A stretch of DNA of 64,000 bases from Microbacterium flavescens (GTDB lineage: Bacteria; Actinomycetota; Actinomycetes; Actinomycetales; Microbacteriaceae). Where the stretch lies: assembly GCF_018588945.1 (NCBI RefSeq), contig NZ_JAFIWA010000004.1, positions 124,001-188,000 on the forward strand, given 5' to 3'. The notes beneath the pieces were generated by a model. The model was not told the origin of the DNA and did no database searches. It saw nothing but the letters and a program-made list of their open reading frames with translations. The position numbers and the translations under genes were made by a program. Below, piece by piece: positions 37,639 through 45,730 of this stretch (position 1 is its first letter; the number at the start of each line of letters is the position of its first letter).

Positions 37639-39066
37639 TCATGAACACCACTTACGCGCCGCAGCGCCTCTCGGGCGTCCCCGATACGCTGCGGCTTCAG
37701 AGCCGCGACCCCCGCACGCCCGTCGTCGACCGCATCGCCCTCCATATCGGGCTGCGGCTGCTGATCTGGGGCACCAGGACTCCGCGGCTGGCCGACGATC
37801 GCGAGCGCCACGCTCGTGCTCGCCGCGTCCACACCGCCAATGCCGAGCGCGAGCACGGCTATCTCCGCGAGGCCCTCCTCGCTCCTCGGCCGTGACGGCC
37901 ACCGGGTCCGCCGCCCCCCACCGGCGGGGGGCCCCCCCCCCCCCCGCCAGCGCCGCGGTCGAGTCGGCGGCCGCTCGCCCGCCGCCCACCGGCCAGAAGC
38001 CCGAGCCGAGCTCGGCGGCCAGGTCGGGATCGCTCACGATCGACGGCGTTCCCAGCGAAGCCGCTTCGAAGATGGTCATGCCCTGGGTCTCGAAGCCGAT
38101 CGACGTCTGCACGACGGCGTCGGCGGCGGCGATGCGGCGCAGGGTCTCGGCGTACGGCAGCCGTCCGGCGAACACCACGGTGGCAGCGGGCTTGCTGCGC
38201 GAAACCAGTCGCCGGGCGGCCGCGAGCTGCCCGCCGCCGCCGATCACCTCGACCTCGGCGCGCACTCCCGACTCGGCGAGCGCCTCGAGGAACGGCAGCA
38301 GCCGCTTCTCGGGGCTCATCCGCCCCAGCCACACGAGGCGGGCCGGCCCCGCCACGCGCTCGATCGGCGCTTCGGCCAGCGTCGCGTCGAGGATCTCGTC
38401 GTCGATGCCGTTCCAGACCACGTCGACGTGCGAGTCCGGCGAGTGGAGATCCAGGATGCCGCGTCTTCCGCCCGGCACGACGCCGTGCTCCTCGAGCCGG
38501 CGCGCGAAGTGGGTCGACGGCGCCGTGACCGCATGCGATCGCCCGGCGAAGCGGCGCAGGAAGGCCCAGCCGTCGGATCCGTCGGCGTCGCCGCTCGACT
38601 GCACGTCGAGCGAGGCGCGCTGCCACGTGTTGAGCGTCGCGAGCACGACGCCCGGGAACGGCGCGGTGGCCTCGATGCCGACGTCGACGCGATTGTGCAT
38701 GGTGTGCACGAGCGGCAGCTTGTGCCGTGCGGCGTAGCGGTGGCCGATGAACGCCCCCCAGAAATCCGCCTGGACATGCACGACGTCGACGGGCGGACGG
38801 GCGGCGAGCGCGGCATCCACCCATCGATCCGTGTTCCGACCCGGCCACGACATCGAGTACTCCCGGTCGAACGTGATCGGCATCGACGGGATGTCGAGGT
38901 ATGCGGCATCCGGCGCGATGGACCGCGCCCGCTCGCCGTGCGCAGCGGGCGCCACGATCGTGACGGTGTGCCCGGCGAGCTCCAGGAATCGACGCTGAAG
39001 TCGCATCGACACCTGCGCTCCGCCGAGGGTCTCGACGTGCTGGTCGCCGAACATCACGACGTGCAC
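37639..39066 (-). CDS. GT4-type glycosyltransferase with doubtful 3' end
   Basis: The secure part, from GTG 39066 to about 37946 (about 373 residues), is a GT-B glycosyltransferase. It begins VHVVMFGDQHVETLGGAQVS. The acceptor domain has HVQADFWGAFIGH, and the donor domain has RLVWLGRMSPEKRLLPFLEA and GFETQGMTIFEAASLGTPSIV. At 37945-37932 (minus strand G14, then C6) the frame loses family resemblance. The next 102 codons to the stop at 37639 run antisense to the 84-aa gene and look random. Adding one G would stop the frame at 37859. The gene therefore looks frameshifted, phase-variable or misassembled there. The start lies six bases past the upstream glycosyltransferase stop. Confidence 0.78.
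   Translation of the reverse strand: MHVVMFGDQHVETLGGAQVSMRLQRRFLELAGHTVTIVAPAAHGERARSIAPDAAYLDIPSMPITFDREYSMSWPGRNTDRWVDAALAARPPVDVVHVQADFWGAFIGHRYAARHKLPLVHTMHNRVDVGIEATAPFPGVVLATLNTWQRASLDVQSSGDADGSDGWAFLRRFAGRSHAVTAPSTHFARRLEEHGVVPGGRRGILDLHSPDSHVDVVWNGIDDEILDATLAEAPIERVAGPARLVWLGRMSPEKRLLPFLEALAESGVRAEVEVIGGGGQLAAARRLVSRSKPAATVVFAGRLPYAETLRRIAAADAVVQTSIGFETQGMTIFEAASLGTPSIVSDPDLAAELGSGFWPVGGGRAAADSTAALAGGGGAPRRWGAADPVAVTAEERGGPRGDSRARARHWRCGRGEHERGARDRRPAAESWCPRSAAAARYGGRCGRRRACGGRGSEAAAYRGRPRGAAARKWCS
37641..37895 (+). CDS. Small hypothetical basic protein
   Basis: An 84-residue Arg-rich protein (MNTTYAPQRLSGVPDTLRLQ at the start). It has one weakly hydrophobic segment (DRIALHIGLRLLIWGTR) and a charged C-terminal helix (DDRERHARARRVHTANAERE). 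GGAAGAG lies upstream of the ATG at 37641. It follows the 40-codon ORF by 175 bases that hold only short hairpins, and may share its transcript. Its 3' end overlaps the doubtful antisense tail of the glycosyltransferase gene. The function is unknown. Confidence 0.6.
   Translation: MNTTYAPQRLSGVPDTLRLQSRDPRTPVVDRIALHIGLRLLIWGTRTPRLADDRERHARARRVHTANAEREHGYLREALLAPRP
37926..37945. repeat. G6C14 homopolymer junction
   Basis: Six G (37926-37931) are followed directly by fourteen C (37932-37945). No comparable run was noticed elsewhere in the window. It falls inside the 3' part of the glycosyltransferase gene, where the frame breaks down. Confidence 0.85.
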
Positions 39067-39071
39067 GGTCG

Positions 39072-40289
39072 CTACTCCGGCAGCGGTTCGTCGCGGTACA
39101 GCGCTTCGAAGGTGTCGAGCGTGCGCTTCATGTCGTGCACCTTCACGCCGTCCAGCGACGCCTGCTGCATCCGCAGCCGGGCTTCGGGCGTGAGCGTGAG
39201 GACCGCGGTGAGCTTCGCGGCGAGGTCGTCGACGTCGCCCGGGCGGAAGAGGTACCCGTTCTCCCCGTCGTGAACGAGGTGCGGGAGCGCGACGGCGTCG
39301 GCAGCGACGATGGGCAGGCCCGACGCCATCGCCTCCATCGTCGCGATGGACTGCAGCTCGGCGATCGAGGCGATCACGAAGAGGCTCGCGTTCGTGAGGA
39401 ACCCCTTGAGCTCCTCGTCGGTCGTGTGACCGTGGAAGCGCACGCGATCGGTCAGACCGAGCTCGCGCGTGAGCTCCTCGAGGTTTCGCCGCTGGTCGCC
39501 CTGCCCGACGATGTCGAACGACACGTCGAGAGCGGGGTCGAGCTTCGCCAGCGCACGCAGCACGACGTCGATCTGCTTCTCGGTCGTGAGCCGGCCGACG
39601 AACACGAGCCGGTTGGCGTCGCGCGGAGCGAGGTCGGGCGTGTAGTTCGCGGCCTCGATGCCGCAGCTGACCGGGATGACGTTGGCGATCTCGATCGTGT
39701 GCTGGAGGAACTCCGCCGCCTTGCGGGTGGGCGTGGTGACGGCGCGCGTCATGTCGAACGTGCGCTTGGCGTCTTCCCACGCGAGCTTGATGGCGTACCG
39801 CGTCCACGAGGCGGGCAGGATCGTGAAGTCGAGGACGTTCTCGGCCATCACGTGGTTGGTCGCGACCACCGGGATGCCGCGCTGGCGGGCGATGCGGGTG
39901 AGCCCTCGGCCGATGACGATGTGCGACTGGATGTGCACGACGTCGGGCTTGACCCGGTCGAGCACCCGCCGCGCGTAGTACTTGGCACGGAACGGCATGA
40001 CGAACGTGAGCCAGTCGTGCGGGTACCAGCGCCACGACGGGATGCGGTGAATCGTCATCGGCTCGCCCTCGATCACCTCGGTGAAGGTGCCGTGCTGCCG
40101 GTGGGTCGCGCTCGGAGCCATGACGTGCACGTCGTGGCCTCGCTTGACCAGGCCCGCCGCCAGGCGCTCGGCGAAGCGGGCGGCGCCGTTGACGTGGGGC
40201 AGCCACGTGTCGGCGCCGATGAGGATGGTCAGGGGTCGCCGAACCTCGGCGTCGGCCAGCTGGTCGTCGGGCGTCGCGGACTCGGTCAC
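39072..40289 (-). CDS. GT4-type glycosyltransferase
   Basis: A 405-residue GT-B enzyme of the kind that uses nucleotide or lipid sugars to build glycolipids or polysaccharides. The N-terminal domain shows ILIGADTWLPHVNGAARFAE and VVHIQSHIVIGRGL. The C-terminal donor domain shows RLVFVGRLTTEKQIDVVLRA, VRFHGHTTDEELKGF and the EX7E region SIAELQSIATMEAMASGLPIV. The start is a GTG at 40289. Family members act as mannosyl- or glucosyltransferases in actinobacterial glycolipid synthesis; the acceptor cannot be read from sequence. It is in an operon with the next glycosyltransferase, six bases apart. Confidence 0.9.
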   Translation of the reverse strand: MTESATPDDQLADAEVRRPLTILIGADTWLPHVNGAARFAERLAAGLVKRGHDVHVMAPSATHRQHGTFTEVIEGEPMTIHRIPSWRWYPHDWLTFVMPFRAKYYARRVLDRVKPDVVHIQSHIVIGRGLTRIARQRGIPVVATNHVMAENVLDFTILPASWTRYAIKLAWEDAKRTFDMTRAVTTPTRKAAEFLQHTIEIANVIPVSCGIEAANYTPDLAPRDANRLVFVGRLTTEKQIDVVLRALAKLDPALDVSFDIVGQGDQRRNLEELTRELGLTDRVRFHGHTTDEELKGFLTNASLFVIASIAELQSIATMEAMASGLPIVAADAVALPHLVHDGENGYLFRPGDVDDLAAKLTAVLTLTPEARLRMQQASLDGVKVHDMKRTLDTFEALYRDEPLPE

Positions 40290-40385
40290 GGGGTAGCGGG
40301 GGCCTGTCTGTGCGGCGGGGGTGCGCGGCGGTCAAAGGGATGTTGGCGCTCATCCACTGTACCCGAGGGCCCTCCCCCGGCCCCG

Positions 40386-40391
40386 TACGCT
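40386..40391 (+). promoter_or_regulatory. Possible leaderless -10 of the 40398 gene
   Basis: TACGCT lies exactly six bases before the ATG at 40398 and no ribosome site is present. This TANNNT-N6-ATG layout is typical of leaderless actinobacterial transcripts. It is an inference from spacing. Confidence 0.45.
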
Positions 40392-40397
40392 GGAACC

Positions 40398-40991
40398 ATG
40401 CCCCGACTGCAGGCCGACGCCGATCCGACCCTCTGGGTGCCGGTGACAGAGTCCCTCGGCTTCAAGGGACGCCGCCACCGCAAGGCGGCGATCCGGATGC
40501 TGCTGTCCCAGGCCAATACGGCCGTCGGCGCCGAGCGGCCCGGCAGCGGCGTCGCCGCGTGGGCGATGAGCCAGGCGGCGCCCTTCCTCATGCGGCGGGC
40601 CGCCGGACGCGTGCTCGTGTGGGTCTGGAAGGCCGACCCGGAGCTCGTCGTCGTCATGGCGCAGGTGCAGGAGGCGACCGCGCAGCTGCGCACCGCCCGC
40701 GCCATGATGCCGATGGAGTACGACGACACCGCGTCGTTCCGCAGCAGCCACCTCGGCGTCGGAGAGAAGCTCGAGATGGCGCTGCCCGCCGACGGACGCA
40801 CGCCGCCCTTCGCCACCTACACGTGGGACACCGGCACGCACTTCGTGACGGTGACCGCCGTCTGCTCCGACCGCGAGCGCTTCGGCACGGTGATCGGCTC
40901 GGTGGACGATCTCGCCCGCACCGTCCGCATCGTCGACGACCTCGCCCTGGGAGAGTCCCCCGACGTCCTGCGGATCGAGCCGAAGAACTGA
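40398..40991 (+). CDS. Hypothetical protein
   Basis: A 197-residue soluble protein. The N terminus is basic (GFKGRRHRKAAIRMLLSQANTA). A helical middle (QVQEATAQLRTARAMMP) is followed by beta-rich segments (FATYTWDTGTHFVTVTAVCSD). No transmembrane segment, signal peptide or known catalytic motif is seen. It ends 11 bases before the LLM oxidoreductase gene, so both are likely on one transcript. I do not recognise the family. Confidence 0.65.
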   Translation: MPRLQADADPTLWVPVTESLGFKGRRHRKAAIRMLLSQANTAVGAERPGSGVAAWAMSQAAPFLMRRAAGRVLVWVWKADPELVVVMAQVQEATAQLRTARAMMPMEYDDTASFRSSHLGVGEKLEMALPADGRTPPFATYTWDTGTHFVTVTAVCSDRERFGTVIGSVDDLARTVRIVDDLALGESPDVLRIEPKN

Positions 40992-41002
40992 GGAGCGGAC
41001 GA

Positions 41003-41857
41003 ATGACAGAGCCGAACTCATCGGGGCGAGTGCATCCCGCCGCCCACCGACCGCTCCGCATCGGCGTGCAGCTCGCACCGCAGCACGCAGGGTACTCGGC
41101 CTATCGCGATGCGGTGCTGCGGGCCGAGGACCTGGGCGTCGATGCGATCTTCAACTGGGACCACTTCTTCCCCCTGACGGCGCCGTCGGAGGCCGAGCAC
41201 TTCGAGGCGTGGACGGTCCTCGCGGCGATGGCCGAGCAGACCGAGCGCGTCGAGTTCGGTCCGCTCGTCAACTGCAGCTCGTACCGCAATCCCGACCTGC
41301 AGGCCGACATGGCCCGCACCGTCGACCACATCAGCGCCGGGGCGACCGGCACCGGCCGCCTCATCTTCGGCACGGGCTCGGGCTGGGCCGAGCCCGACTA
41401 CGTCGAGTACGGCTACGAGTTCGGCACCGTCGGCAGCCGGCTCGACGCGCTCGCGGCGGACCTTCCGCGCATCCGCTCACGGTGGGATCGCCTGAATCCC
41501 GCGCCGACCCGGCGGATCCCGATCCTCATCGGGGGTCAAGGCGAGCGCAAGACGCTGCGCCTCGTGGCGCAGCACGCCGACATCTGGCACACCTTCACGA
41601 AGCTCGACGACATGTCCCGCAAGATCGGCGTCCTGCACGAGTGGTGCGCGAAGGAGGGCCGCGATCCCGCCGAGATCGAGCTGTCGACCGGGTACACGAT
41701 CCGCGGTTTCGGCCCGCTTCTCGAGACGGATGCCCCACCCCGGCTGTACGAGCTCGGCTTCCGGCTCATCATCCCCGCGATCGACGGACCCGACTACGAC
41801 CTGGCTCCGCTCGTGCCGCTCCTGGAGTGGCGCGACCGCGTGAACGAGGGCGCCTGA
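41003..41857 (+). CDS. LLM-class (F420/FMN) oxidoreductase
   Basis: A 284-residue luciferase-like TIM-barrel protein, of the type that uses F420 in actinobacteria. It shows LRIGVQLAPQHAGYSAYRDA, the barrel start DAIFNWDHFFPLTAP, LVNCSSYRNPDLQADMARTV, RLIFGTGSGWAEPDYVEYGY and RIPILIGGQGERKTLRLVA. The ATG at 41003 has GAGG upstream. The substrate is not indicated by the neighbours. It is the second gene after the unknown 197-residue protein. Confidence 0.85.
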   Translation: MTEPNSSGRVHPAAHRPLRIGVQLAPQHAGYSAYRDAVLRAEDLGVDAIFNWDHFFPLTAPSEAEHFEAWTVLAAMAEQTERVEFGPLVNCSSYRNPDLQADMARTVDHISAGATGTGRLIFGTGSGWAEPDYVEYGYEFGTVGSRLDALAADLPRIRSRWDRLNPAPTRRIPILIGGQGERKTLRLVAQHADIWHTFTKLDDMSRKIGVLHEWCAKEGRDPAEIELSTGYTIRGFGPLLETDAPPRLYELGFRLIIPAIDGPDYDLAPLVPLLEWRDRVNEGA

Positions 41858-41862
41858 GCGAA

Positions 41863-41879
41863 TCGTCCCCCGCGGGTGA
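41863..41879 (+). promoter_or_regulatory. LuxR-regulon palindrome upstream of the 41944-44550 operon
   Basis: TCGTCC-N5-GGGTGA followed by CG. The right half is perfect and the left half differs at two positions from TCACCC. Exactly 22 bases later lies CACTCT (41902-41907), a -10-like hexamer with A2 and T6. Spacing matches the four other sites in this locus. Confidence 0.6.
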
Positions 41880-41943
41880 CGACGCGCCGCGCGGCATCCT
41901 CCACTCTGGTGATGTCCGATTCGCGTCGCGCCGGAAGAGGGTC

Positions 41944-42156
41944 ATGTCCGCTCACCTCGTCGAGGTCGTCATCACCGGCCACCTGGGTCCCTCGCTGATC
42001 GCGGCCCTCGAGGGCTACGACGTGGTGCGGCGAGACGACGGCACCTCCAGCGTCACCGGTATGGTGAGCGACCAGGCTGAGCTGCGGGCTCTGCTCGCCG
42101 TGTTCGACGGGCTGAACATCGAGGTCGTCTCGGTCAACCGCGTCACCAGCGCCTGA
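41944..42156 (+). CDS. Small protein, paralogue of the 48459 product
   Basis: A 70-residue soluble protein. It shows about 50% identity (35 of 70 aligned residues, counted by eye) to the 72-residue protein at 48459. Shared blocks are LGP-x-LIAAL, SV-x-G, DQA, and a C-terminal LxIEVVSVN. Alternating beta and alpha elements suggest a compact ferredoxin-like fold, possibly a ligand-binding or partner-binding module. It is the first gene behind a regulon palindrome and precedes cardiolipin synthase by 11 bases. The function is unknown. Confidence 0.72.
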   Translation: MSAHLVEVVITGHLGPSLIAALEGYDVVRRDDGTSSVTGMVSDQAELRALLAVFDGLNIEVVSVNRVTSA

Positions 42157-42167
42157 AGGAGAACCGC

Positions 42168-43646
42168 GTGGCCGCAAGCATCTTCGACCAGTCCACGGTG
42201 TGGCCCATCATCCTCGCGGTGATCTTCGTGGTCGACGTGGTCGCCCTCATCATCGTCCCGCGCGGACGCAAGCCCACCGCAGCGATGGCGTGGCTTCTGC
42301 TCATCTTCCTTCTTCCCCTCATCGGCCTCCTGCTCTTCCTGCTGATCGGCAGCTTCCGCCTGCCGAAGTCACGCCGTGACGAGCAGACCCGCATCGACGG
42401 GATGATCCGCGGCGCGGTCGAGTCACGCAGCCTGCGCACTGAGGATGCCGACTGGCCGCGGTGGTTCCAGCGGGTCGTGCAGCAGAACGAGCTGCTCACC
42501 GCGCTGCCGGCGACCGAGGGGAATGAGGCATCCCTCTACAGCGACTATCAGGGATCGATCGACGCCATGGCCGCCGAGATCGACACCGCGACGTCGTTCG
42601 TGCACGTGGAGTTCTTCATCGTGGCGTGGGACGACACGACGCGCGGGTTCTTCGCGGCCATGGAGCGCGCCGTCGCGCGCGGGGTCACCGTGCGGCTGCT
42701 CGCGGACTACGTCGCGACCCGCCGGCTCGGCAACTGCAAGGCGACGCTCGCCGAGCTCGATCGCATCGGCGTCCAGTGGGCGTGGATGCTTCCGGTCATG
42801 CCTCTCAAGGGCAAGTACCAGCGACCCGACCTGCGCAACCACCGCAAGATCGTCGTCGTCGACGGACGGGCCGGCTTCATGGGCTCGCAGAACCTCATCG
42901 ACCGCACCTACGACTCGCCGAAGAACATCAAGCGCGGCCTGAAGTGGCAGGAGCTCATGACGCGGCTCACCGGGCCGGTGGTCTCGGCGGTCAACACCGT
43001 GTTCCTCTCCGACTGGCTGATCGAGACCGGACAGGACCTCTCGGCGACCGAGCATGTGCCGGCGCCCCAGCTCGAGCGATCGGCGGCCCCCGACGCCCTG
43101 CTGTGCCAGGTGGTGCCGAGCGGCCCCGGCTACGAGACCGAGAACAACCTGCGGCTGTTCCTCTCGCTGATCTACGGCGCAACCGAGAAGGTCATCCTGA
43201 CGAGCCCCTACTTCGTGCCCGACGAGGCGATGGTCTACGCGATCACCACGGCATGTCAGCGCGGTCTCGAGGTGCAGCTCTTCGTCTCGGAGATCGGCGA
43301 CCAGGGTCTGGTGTACCACGCGCAGCGGTCGTACTACTCGGCACTGCTCGAGGCGGGCGTGAAGATCTTCCTGTATCCCGCGCCGTACATCCTCCACTCC
43401 AAGCACTTCTCGATCGACGACGACATCGCGGTGATCGGGTCGAGCAACATGGACATCCGCTCGTTCAGCCTCAACATGGAGGTCTCCCTCCTCGTGCGCG
43501 GGGCGTCGTTCGTGGCCGAGATGCGCGAGGTGGAGCAGGCCTACCGCGACGCCGGGCGCGAGCTGACCCTCCAGGAGTGGCGCGACCAGCCCGGCAAGGC
43601 GACCTTCCTCGACGGCCTCGCCCGCCTCACCTCGGCGCTCAACTGA
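42168..43646 (+). CDS. cls: Cardiolipin synthase
   Basis: A 492-residue phospholipase-D-type enzyme that makes cardiolipin at the membrane. Two N-terminal membrane segments form a PLDc_N region (VWPIILAVIFVVDVVALIIV and AMAWLLLIFLLPLIGLLLFL). Two catalytic HKD motifs follow: NHRKIVVVDGRAGFMGSQN with His225, and HSKHFSIDDDIAVIGSSN with His410. The start is a GTG at 42168 with AAGGAG upstream. It lies between the 70-residue protein and the formylglycine-generating enzyme in one predicted operon, which ties lipid remodelling to this regulon. Confidence 0.93.
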   Translation: MAASIFDQSTVWPIILAVIFVVDVVALIIVPRGRKPTAAMAWLLLIFLLPLIGLLLFLLIGSFRLPKSRRDEQTRIDGMIRGAVESRSLRTEDADWPRWFQRVVQQNELLTALPATEGNEASLYSDYQGSIDAMAAEIDTATSFVHVEFFIVAWDDTTRGFFAAMERAVARGVTVRLLADYVATRRLGNCKATLAELDRIGVQWAWMLPVMPLKGKYQRPDLRNHRKIVVVDGRAGFMGSQNLIDRTYDSPKNIKRGLKWQELMTRLTGPVVSAVNTVFLSDWLIETGQDLSATEHVPAPQLERSAAPDALLCQVVPSGPGYETENNLRLFLSLIYGATEKVILTSPYFVPDEAMVYAITTACQRGLEVQLFVSEIGDQGLVYHAQRSYYSALLEAGVKIFLYPAPYILHSKHFSIDDDIAVIGSSNMDIRSFSLNMEVSLLVRGASFVAEMREVEQAYRDAGRELTLQEWRDQPGKATFLDGLARLTSALN

Positions 43647-43650
43647 CCGC

Positions 43651-44550
43651 ATGGGCGACATGGTCCTGATCGAGGGCGGTACGTTCCTCATGGGCTCCGA
43701 CGAGTTCTACCCCGACGAGCGGCCGGTCCACGAGCGTGCGGTCGAGACGTTCCGGATCGACCGCCACGCGGTCACCAACGAGGAGTTCGCCGCGTTCGTC
43801 GACGACACCGGCTACGTGACCGTCGCCGAGCGCGAGCTCGATCCGGCAGACTTCCCCGGTGCCGACCCCGCCGACCTCGTGCCGGGATCCATGGTGTTCA
43901 CTCCCACCGCCGGGCCGGTCGACCTCGCGGACTGGCGAGCCTGGTGGCGCTGGCAGCCGGGCGCCTGCTGGCGGCGGCCGTTCGGCCCCGACTCGTCGAT
44001 CGACGAGCGGATGCGGCATCCCGTCGTCCACATCGCGTTCGCGGATGCCTCGGCCTACGCCGCGTGGGCGGGCAAGCGACTGCCGAGCGAGGCGGAGCAC
44101 GAGTACGCCGCCCGCGGGAGTCTCGATGGCGCGCGCTTCGCGTGGGGCGACGACGCGCACCCCGGCGGGCGGGTCATGGCGAACTCATGGCTGGGCCGGT
44201 TCCCGTACCTGAATGAGGGAGTGGGGGATGCCGCGCCCGTCGGCTCGTATCCGCCCAACGGCTACGGGCTGCACGACATGACGGGCAACACGTGGGAGTG
44301 GACGAGCGACTACTGGACGCCGCGCCATCTGCGCCTGTCCGACCGGCCGGTCGACGCGGGCCGCCGCCAAAATCTGCTCGCCACTGCGAGCGCGGAGGAG
44401 GGATTCGCCACCCCGCGCCGGGTGCTCAAAGGCGGCTCGCACCTGTGCTCGCCCGACTACTGCCTGCGGTTCCGGCCGGCTTCGCGGTCGCCGCAGGCCG
44501 AGGACACCGGCATGTCGCACATCGGATTCCGCTGCGCGCGCGACGCCTGA
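43651..44550 (+). CDS. Formylglycine-generating enzyme (sulfatase modifying)
   Basis: A 299-residue SUMF1/FGE-family protein. It shows MVLIEGGTFLMGSDEFYPDE, AVTNEEFAAFVDDTGYVT, ASAYAAWAGKRLPSEAEHEYAAR, GLHDMTGNTWEWTSDY and a C-terminal block with Cys266 and Cys271 (HLCSPDYCLRF). The Cys-x4-Cys pair and the following S-x-D-T-G-x-S-x-GFRC region are the copper-binding active site of true FGEs. It should convert Cys92 of the sulfatase at 49964-52339 to formylglycine. It lies five bases after cls and lacks a signal peptide, so it acts in the cytoplasm. Confidence 0.9.
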   Translation: MGDMVLIEGGTFLMGSDEFYPDERPVHERAVETFRIDRHAVTNEEFAAFVDDTGYVTVAERELDPADFPGADPADLVPGSMVFTPTAGPVDLADWRAWWRWQPGACWRRPFGPDSSIDERMRHPVVHIAFADASAYAAWAGKRLPSEAEHEYAARGSLDGARFAWGDDAHPGGRVMANSWLGRFPYLNEGVGDAAPVGSYPPNGYGLHDMTGNTWEWTSDYWTPRHLRLSDRPVDAGRRQNLLATASAEEGFATPRRVLKGGSHLCSPDYCLRFRPASRSPQAEDTGMSHIGFRCARDA

Positions 44551-44554
44551 ACCC

Positions 44555-45679
44555 CTAGATCTTCAGATCCTGCTTCGGCACGACGACCTCGCGGATGATC
44601 AGCAGGATCGAGGCCACCACGGGAAGCGCCACCAGGACGCCGATCACACCCATGAGCGCACCGCCGATCAGGGCGCCGATCAGCACGAGGGCCGCCGGGA
44701 TCGAGACCGCTCGGTTCATGACGCGCGGGCTCACGACATACGACTCGAGCTGGATGTAGACGAGATATGCCACCGCGAAGATGAGCGCCTGCGTCGGGCT
44801 GGTGAACAGCGCGACGCCGGTGCCGATGACGAGGAAGATCACCGATCCGAACAGCGGGATGAGCGTGACCACGAAGGCCACCACCGCCATGAGCGCCGGG
44901 AAGGGCAACCGGATCACGAGGTGCAGCACGAAGACCACGCCGGCATTCAGGGCGGCGAGGATGACCGAGCCGATGAGCGCACTGCCCACGGAGTCGGTGA
45001 TCCGCTCGGTGAGGCTCGTCAGCCGCGGTCGGCTGTGCGCTGGAGCGAGCGCGTAGAACGCCCCCTTGATCGACGACAGCGAGGAGAGGAAGTAGAGGGT
45101 GAGCGCCACGACGATGAACGACGCCGAGATGCCGCTCACGAATGCGACGCCGACCGCGAGGACGCCGCCGCTGAGCGTCGCGATCGTCGCGGGGCTCGAA
45201 ACCCAGTCCGCAAGCTGCTCGAGCCCCGTCTCGATCGCCACCTGCGTGTCGGCGCCCAGCGCCGCGAACCACTCGGTCTCGGGGATGCCGGCGACGGTCT
45301 CGGGGATCGCCTCGACGAACTCGGCGATCTGCGCGATGACGGGGGGCAGGACCCAGATCAGGAACCCGAGGAACAGGAGCGCGAACCCGCCGAACACGAT
45401 CGCGATCGCGCCGCCCCGGCTCACGCGTCGCCGCTCGAGTCGCCGCACGATCGGATCGAGCCCGACGGCGAGGAACATCGCCAGCACGATGTAGACGAGG
45501 ATCGTCGAGATCGACCCGAGCGCGCTTCCGAGCACGAGGGCTCCGAGCACGCCCAGCGTGGTGATGAACCCGAGGGCGAGGGGTCGATCCAGTGCCGCGA
45601 GCACGCCGGTGAAGCGCCGCGGCCGGTCGGGAAGCGTCAGGCCATCAGCTTCCGCGGCCCGGCCGTCAGCGTCATCCAT
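44555..45679 (-). CDS. AI-2E-family transporter
   Basis: A 374-residue permease with about eight membrane segments. The family block near the C terminus is visible (IPLFGSVIFLVIGTGVALF, AYLVYIQLESYVVSPRVMN, LVLIGALIGGALMGVIGVLVALPVVA). Substrates of most AI-2E-type proteins are unknown; the name should not be read as proof of autoinducer export. The ATG at 45679 is about 7 bases after a -10-like CATCAT set by the regulon palindrome at 45714-45730, so the mRNA may be leaderless. It converges on the FGE gene and is followed upstream by the LuxR-type regulator. Confidence 0.9.
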   Translation of the reverse strand: MDDADGRAAEADGLTLPDRPRRFTGVLAALDRPLALGFITTLGVLGALVLGSALGSISTILVYIVLAMFLAVGLDPIVRRLERRRVSRGGAIAIVFGGFALLFLGFLIWVLPPVIAQIAEFVEAIPETVAGIPETEWFAALGADTQVAIETGLEQLADWVSSPATIATLSGGVLAVGVAFVSGISASFIVVALTLYFLSSLSSIKGAFYALAPAHSRPRLTSLTERITDSVGSALIGSVILAALNAGVVFVLHLVIRLPFPALMAVVAFVVTLIPLFGSVIFLVIGTGVALFTSPTQALIFAVAYLVYIQLESYVVSPRVMNRAVSIPAALVLIGALIGGALMGVIGVLVALPVVASILLIIREVVVPKQDLKI

Positions 45680-45713
45680 GCGGCCATGATGGCCGCGCGC
45701 GGCGCGGCGTACG

Positions 45714-45730
45714 TCACCCCACCCGGGCGA
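45714..45730 (-). promoter_or_regulatory. LuxR-regulon palindrome upstream of the AI-2E gene
   Basis: The minus strand reads TCGCCC-N5-GGGTGACG, one mismatch from the palindrome. CATCAT follows after 22 bases (45691-45686). The site overlaps the stop codon of the regulator gene itself. Confidence 0.6.

Noticed and set aside
37383..37856. A minus-strand 157-codon frame as the true glycosyltransferase C terminus after a -1 slip
   Set aside because: It has no resemblance to a GT4 C terminus and runs antisense to the 84-residue gene and the 40-codon ORF.
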